DNA from: Paralvinella palmiformis | Taxonomy: Eukaryota; Annelida; Polychaeta; Terebellida; Alvinellidae | Direction of reading: 5' to 3' | Assembly (NCBI GenBank): GCA_025642065.1 | Contig: JAODUP010000660.1 | Location: forward strand, 357,501-421,500 | DNA length: 64,000 nucleotides | In this document: positions 59,850-64,000 of the stretch, one piece after another | Numbering within the stretch: the first letter of the stretch is position 1 | How the letters are laid out: each line of letters opens with the position of its first letter | Made by a program: the position numbers and the translations under genes | The notes under the pieces: generated by a model | Databases searched by the model: none | What the model was told of the DNA's origin: nothing | Seen by the model: only the letters and a program-made list of their open reading frames with translations

Positions 59850-60048
59850 TGTGAATGTCACGTGATCATAGTTAGACTTGCCAATAATTTTATCCCCCGT
59901 ATAAATATAGAAGGGGGGTTACTATAGTTTAGTGGTCATTACGCCGCGTTTGTATACCTTTCTCTTCTTGCGATACAATAGTCCACAGATTGATTGAATA
60001 AAATTTAGTGTATTGAACTTGTAACGTGGTGTTTCGAGACAAACTTCA
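59850..60048 (+). mobile_element. Probable solo LTR (199 bp)
   Basis: Begins TG, ends CA, and is flanked by TTAT at 59846-59849 and 60049-60052. It contains a TATA-like TATAAATA (59900-59907) and an AATAAA (about 59996-60001) in the right order for U3-R-U5. No gag/pol or second LTR was seen nearby, which fits recombination between two LTRs. The 4-bp duplication is short enough to arise by chance. Confidence 0.45.
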
Positions 60049-60149
60049 TTATTTTAAAGGGTATTCAACATCCAAAATATTTTTTATATCTTATATTTTG
60101 CCTGTTGCCTCTTAACCAAAGCTCACTTGCACACCTAACCTCACAAAAC

Positions 60150-62019
60150 ACGAGTCTAGTCCATCAGTTTATTCCATATTACAAATTAATAGACAGCAAA
60201 CAGCTGCTAACAAACCTCAGCCATACAAGACCATTAAACTGACCACATGTAACACACAATACAATCTGTGGCTGCAATCTGCACTCCGATAAATGTTATC
60301 ATATGACAAAACTGCAACCACTTTAAAAGCAAGTACATCTGGTATATGTCCCTCGCCCCAATATCTGCGAAACAACGGCGTCAGATTCCCCTTTTAATGT
60401 GTCCAAAGTGTATTTATACAAAGCAATGCAAAGAATTGAGATCTTGCCTCAAGATGCCCACCAGGATACGATACAGCATATTTTTGTATCTCAAATCGTC
60501 AGCGCGAGGCAGTTATCCTGGAGGAAGGTGACAACTAATAAACAAACAAACCCTCCAAAAAAAACCCAAACACCAACAGTGTTCAATAAGATATCAGTCT
60601 AATACGCAATGGTTTCTGTAATCTATCAATGCTAGTACATCTAACATAATTACAAAATTAGCACTAACATTAAAGTGAACTGATGCCACCAAATACCGCA
60701 ATATAGTTCGACACAAAACTGACCAAACATGACTCTTTACACTCCACACAAATTGGATAAATACCAAAATCTGTCGGCTACTTGTGTCCAGCGCAGGAAG
60801 CTTCACCCTGAAAGCTATAAACTGGTTACCCTTATTAGGACCTATCTGTTAGTAGTTACTGTCTATGTACCGGAACACTTATGGTTTCGGCGACCCTGCT
60901 GAATGAGTAAGGCAGTTGTTGCAAAATCGTCCAAGGAAAAAGAAATGCGCTTTAAAATGTGCAAATTAACCCTGCTACAAAAAGGAAATACCGGCCTGAA
61001 AGCCACACGCAATCTGTAAGATGTCCGTCCGATGAATCAGCTCCATTTGTTATGTGTAACATAAACTGACAAAACAGCCTCTACAATTTTGTTATTAGTG
61101 CACAAATGTGACAGTATTACTAGATCTTGTCACACACACACACACACACACACAATTAGATTATAACCTACAAAGAGCTGTGAACATAACTAGATCACTA
61201 TCATCCTCATCATTACTTAACATCATCCAACCAGCAAACTAATCAAGTTACAGCACCTTGTCGGTGTCACCACATACATCGTTCACCACAGGAATGTGAA
61301 CGTGATACATGCCTAGCGACCACATCTCGGAGTGCTGTTAAGTAACTGTCACATAAAATCTCAACTGACAACAGTGCGGTTAATCTTGCACACACTGACT
61401 GTTACCACAGACTTTACCTCATAAATAAGTTAGCAGCAAAGATACCTACAATATGCAGAGCACAGCATCAACAGTCACTGCATAATATAAAACTAGTATA
61501 AAACTGATACGAGTATTCTGACGTATAGGTGTTCCCAGAAACTGCCCCATGCAACACTTGTGCAGTTACACTGGACCAAACAGAGATGTCGCAGATACAC
61601 AGGCAGTACAATACATAATAAGCACTTTGTACATCAAACCAGACAGTCGACCATTTCAATGGTTTCAGCACACACTCAAACAAAACACTCCTGGATGCAA
61701 CTCCCAACTCTTAACTGAGAACATGGCTCACTTCTGTCTTTCGAGTTCTCCATCAATCATTCTAGCCTGTTCATCTCATCAAAACAGTGTTCACAGATGA
61801 TTACTCCTTAACATGACATCAGCCAGTCATCTTTTCAGTGCTACTGATCATTTTCATCGGTGAAACGATTACATGATTACCTAATGTGTAGAATTTTCTA
61901 ATTGTCAGCCTGTAGCACAACTACGACATATTCCTTTTAATAGACAGCTGTTTAAGTCAAGCATATAAAGATAGAAATGCACCAATCTAAACAATAACAA
62001 CAATGACAACACAGGTTGG
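60150..62019 (-). other. Probable 3' UTR of BRPF gene
   Basis: Extends from the stop codon to a minus-strand AATAAA at 60173-60168. No coding similarity or clear transposon was seen, apart from a (CA)n tract at 61131-61154. The length and end are inferred from the single well-placed poly(A) signal; earlier signals could be used. Confidence 0.4.
61131..61154. repeat. (CA)n microsatellite
   Basis: Twelve CA units, read directly from the sequence. Confidence 0.95.
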
Positions 62020-62218
62020 TTATGAACCTTCTGACTCCGTCTCGCCTCCCGACAGTGGATTAGGCTCTCCCGTAACCTTACATCTGTGTAAGATTGCCTT
62101 CTCGTATGCTTTGCGTACAGCTTTGCGTACGTTGGGCTTCTTGTTCTCTAGTAGTTTGGCCTTGTCCAGACCGGAATCAACACCAAGTGGCTCAAGTTTT
62201 GCTCTTGGCAGCCACTGC
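62020..62218 (-). CDS. BRPF: BRPF last exon: end of PWWP domain and C-terminus
   Basis: The acceptor is TTCCAG before 62218. The first base completes Trp from the previous exon. The frame then reads [39 protein letters not shown], then [14 protein letters not shown] and ends ETESEGS with a stop at 62022-62020. It aligns with the C-terminus of BRPF1, BRD1 and BRPF3, where human sequences read WQWLPKSKMVPLGID..RKAVRIAFDRAMNH..VHGEP. BRPF proteins scaffold MYST acetyltransferases (KAT6A/B, KAT7) with ING5 and EAF6 in the nucleus; the PWWP domain binds H3K36me3 nucleosomes. The rest of the gene lies right of the window. Confidence 0.9.
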
Positions 62219-63159
62219 CTGGAAGCCAGAGAATATAATCAGTCATCAAGTAGTTAGTCAAGGGTGTCATATAAAGAAGTAAACTACTTTGTTACTCTAC
62301 ACTTTTTGTGTTTTCAAGTAACGGGAGGTAATGAATTAAGATTTCAAATAACTACATTGCCATTACTTTTTACTTTCGTAACTTTTCTTTACTTTGTGAT
62401 ATTTTCATGACTTATTTAGTCATAACATAGCCTATGGTTTAAAATTTAATTTATACAGTTGCTGCAAATTATCATTATAAGTTGTCATTAGTTAGTTTAT
62501 CTTGGATGAATTTAAGGAATACAAATATATTTTAATATGGTGTGGTATTAAAATGAGTTTTGTAAGAATGCTAACAATTTTTTCAGATTCAACATAATTA
62601 AATTTTAATACTGGTATAGGCTGGGTTATTGTCAATATTTTAGTTTGATAAACTGTGAATGAAATTATTGCCTGTTTGCAGGCCTGATGTTCATCAAGTG
62701 GCGACTGACTGCCATCCAGAAGGCAACACCAGATGTGATATGAACTTACGGTGGCAGTACATGTCTAACAGTGAATTTTGTTCATGCTTGTGCACTGTAT
62801 ATTTGCTTCTCATATTTTGTGATACAACATTTTTATGTTCTACTTTTACTTCAATTACTTATAGAAAGTAGTTTTACTTTCACTTCTACTTAGGTAGGCT
62901 TGAAGAAGCTTACTTTTACTTCTATTCAAGTACAAAATAAAAGTAGCTCAGTTAAACCAGGGGAAGGGGATTAAATTGTGCTTAAAAGGCTCCAAGTTTT
63001 ACAGGGATTTAGTTGAAGGTCAGAAATGATAACAGTTCAGATCAAACATGATAAGTTAAAAGGAAATTATTATTAAAGTACCTGGGACAAAAATGATGAT
63101 GACATGTTTCTCAGTCAACGATTAACTGAGTTTCGGATAAAACAACAAGTTTTACCTAC
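62219..63159 (-). other. BRPF last intron, carrying an AAGTA/TACTT-rich repeat
   Basis: GT/AG intron of 941 bases. Its two ends (about 62262-62420 and 62810-62965) are rich in TTACTTTTACTTC and AAGTAACG-like words of opposite sense, as in hAT-type non-autonomous elements. No clean terminal repeat could be fixed. Confidence 0.6.
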
Positions 63160-63302
63160 CAAGTCCGCTTTGTGTCAAAGAAGAGAACCAGATAAACGGG
63201 AAGATCGTGTTTACTCTGGAGATTTAATACTTCCTCAGGTGGTACTGGTATGGGAACTCCATTATGGAAATAACCCGTCTTTGGCATCTTGGGGTTAATT
63301 AT
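63160..63302 (-). CDS. BRPF: BRPF penultimate exon: PWWP domain core
   Basis: The acceptor TTTTTTCTAG lies before 63302 and the donor is ACTTG followed by GTAGGTAAAA. The exon is 143 nt, starting in phase 0 and ending in phase 2, matching the following exon. It encodes [20 protein letters not shown], then [20 protein letters not shown] and FFDTKRTW. The DPKMPR-GYxHNGVPIPxPP and LVLFFDxKRxW motifs are those of BRPF PWWP domains. The exon with the PWWP signature itself was not found up to 64000. Confidence 0.92.
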
Positions 63303-63899
63303 CTAGAAAAAATTCAATTTTATCAACATAAGCCTGCTGTTGGCAGATGCTAATGCCAATGCACTCTTAATGGAGTCATTATTATCATTTTCAGATGACA
63401 CCTAAAAACCTAACTAATTACCAGGCAGATGTAGTGATGCAGACCCTGATGCTAGATTGCCATATAATGATTTACTAACACACAATAAATACCTAAACTG
63501 GCTGCACATTGAATATACTTAGTTACCCTCTAGTTTTGTTTATGTCAAGTTTGAATTGCGGACAAAGCCAGGTCTATTGTAATAAGACAGACAGTTACAA
63601 TTGGTCTAATCCAAAGAATTCAAACAATTAATGAAAACATTTATTACAGCACAGCTGCCTAGTAGTGATACACATTTAATCATACAAATTCCAATTCAGA
63701 ATAATTGCATTCCCAACAAGAAGCCAGTAGTCAAATTCGGACAAATTTTGTGCATCAAAAGATTCTCACGCATAATGACAAGAGTTCACTTATTCATCCC
63801 AAATTATAAAAAATAATTTTAACAAATAAATTTCCATCTTTATACCACCTGACAAAGCCATTATTTTCTCCATACATACGAACAAAGCACATACTAGCT

Positions 63900-63930
<31 letters not shown>

Positions 63931-64000
63931 ACAACAATTCTGAGTTGTAGCCCTATTTCACATGAATAAATGGCAACTTACAGATAACATAATAAAATAG
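63303..64000 (-). other. BRPF upstream intron (partial)
   Basis: AT-rich, with a (TA)n run at 63902-63931. No further BRPF exon was recognised. Confidence 0.6.

Noticed and set aside
59930..59960. A-box-like TATAGTTTAGTGGTCATTACGCC as a tRNA start
   Set aside because: No B box follows and no cloverleaf forms; it lies inside the probable solo LTR.
1..64000. CRISPR arrays, bacterial operons, ribosome binding sites, prophage
   Set aside because: Spliced genes, SINEs and LINEs show this is animal nuclear DNA; no such prokaryotic features are present.

Overview
This is a gene-poor, repeat-rich stretch of an animal nuclear genome. Both recognisable host genes are on the minus strand and are split into small exons with good GT/AG sites. 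The base composition is AT-rich, and dinucleotide microsatellites, tRNA-derived SINEs and CR1/L2-like non-LTR retrotransposons (LINEs) are everywhere. This mix, together with an invertebrate-style single PKA type II regulatory subunit and a BRPF protein, suggests a marine lophotrochozoan, with a mollusc as best guess. The species cannot be read from the sequence.

Layout. (1) 1-22917: the 5' two thirds of a PKA type II regulatory subunit gene (PRKAR2), minus strand, with six coding exons visible (22686-22917, 5454-5489, 5165-5214, 4878-4961, 1611-1652, 931-995). All five junctions agree in phase. They encode the dimerization/docking domain, an acidic linker, the RRKS autoinhibitor site and the start of cAMP-binding domain A. 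The remaining exons lie left of the window. Intron 1 is 17 kb and holds SINEs and a 73-nt near-perfect hairpin. (2) 22918-27400: 5' region and largely featureless intergenic DNA. (3) 27400-35300: decayed mobile DNA: an L2/CR1-like LINE (28131-31122), a TA-flanked inverted-repeat element (31296-32254) and a wreck of a widespread metazoan family carrying a HEEADTRM motif (33904-35260). (4) 35880-52600: a structurally odd block. A roughly 5 kb inverted repeat (36885-41550 against 44176-49364) encloses a 2.6 kb spacer, and that spacer carries a second copy of the PRKAR2 promoter and first exon (42844-43545). The arms contain THAP-domain transposase remnants and two LINE copies. The right arm abuts directly on a second, smaller inverted repeat (49365-49833 against 52094-52555). 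(5) 52600-60060: LINE 3' end (54905-55550), an element with matching ends and long inverted subterminal regions (56113-59480), and a probable solo LTR (59850-60048). (6) 60150-64000: the 3' end of a BRPF (bromodomain/PHD finger/PWWP) gene, minus strand, with the last two coding exons (63160-63302, 62020-62218) and a probable long 3' UTR.

The two host genes do not form a functional unit. PRKAR2 is cytoplasmic cAMP signalling (PKA holoenzyme anchoring and inhibition); BRPF is a nuclear scaffold of MYST histone acetyltransferases. The most noteworthy object is the upstream PRKAR2 exon-1 copy. Its docking-domain coding sequence is almost unchanged, while the splice donor is lost and the frame reads to a stop, so it could encode a free-standing AKAP-binding domain. 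It sits in the loop of a large palindrome made of transposon DNA.
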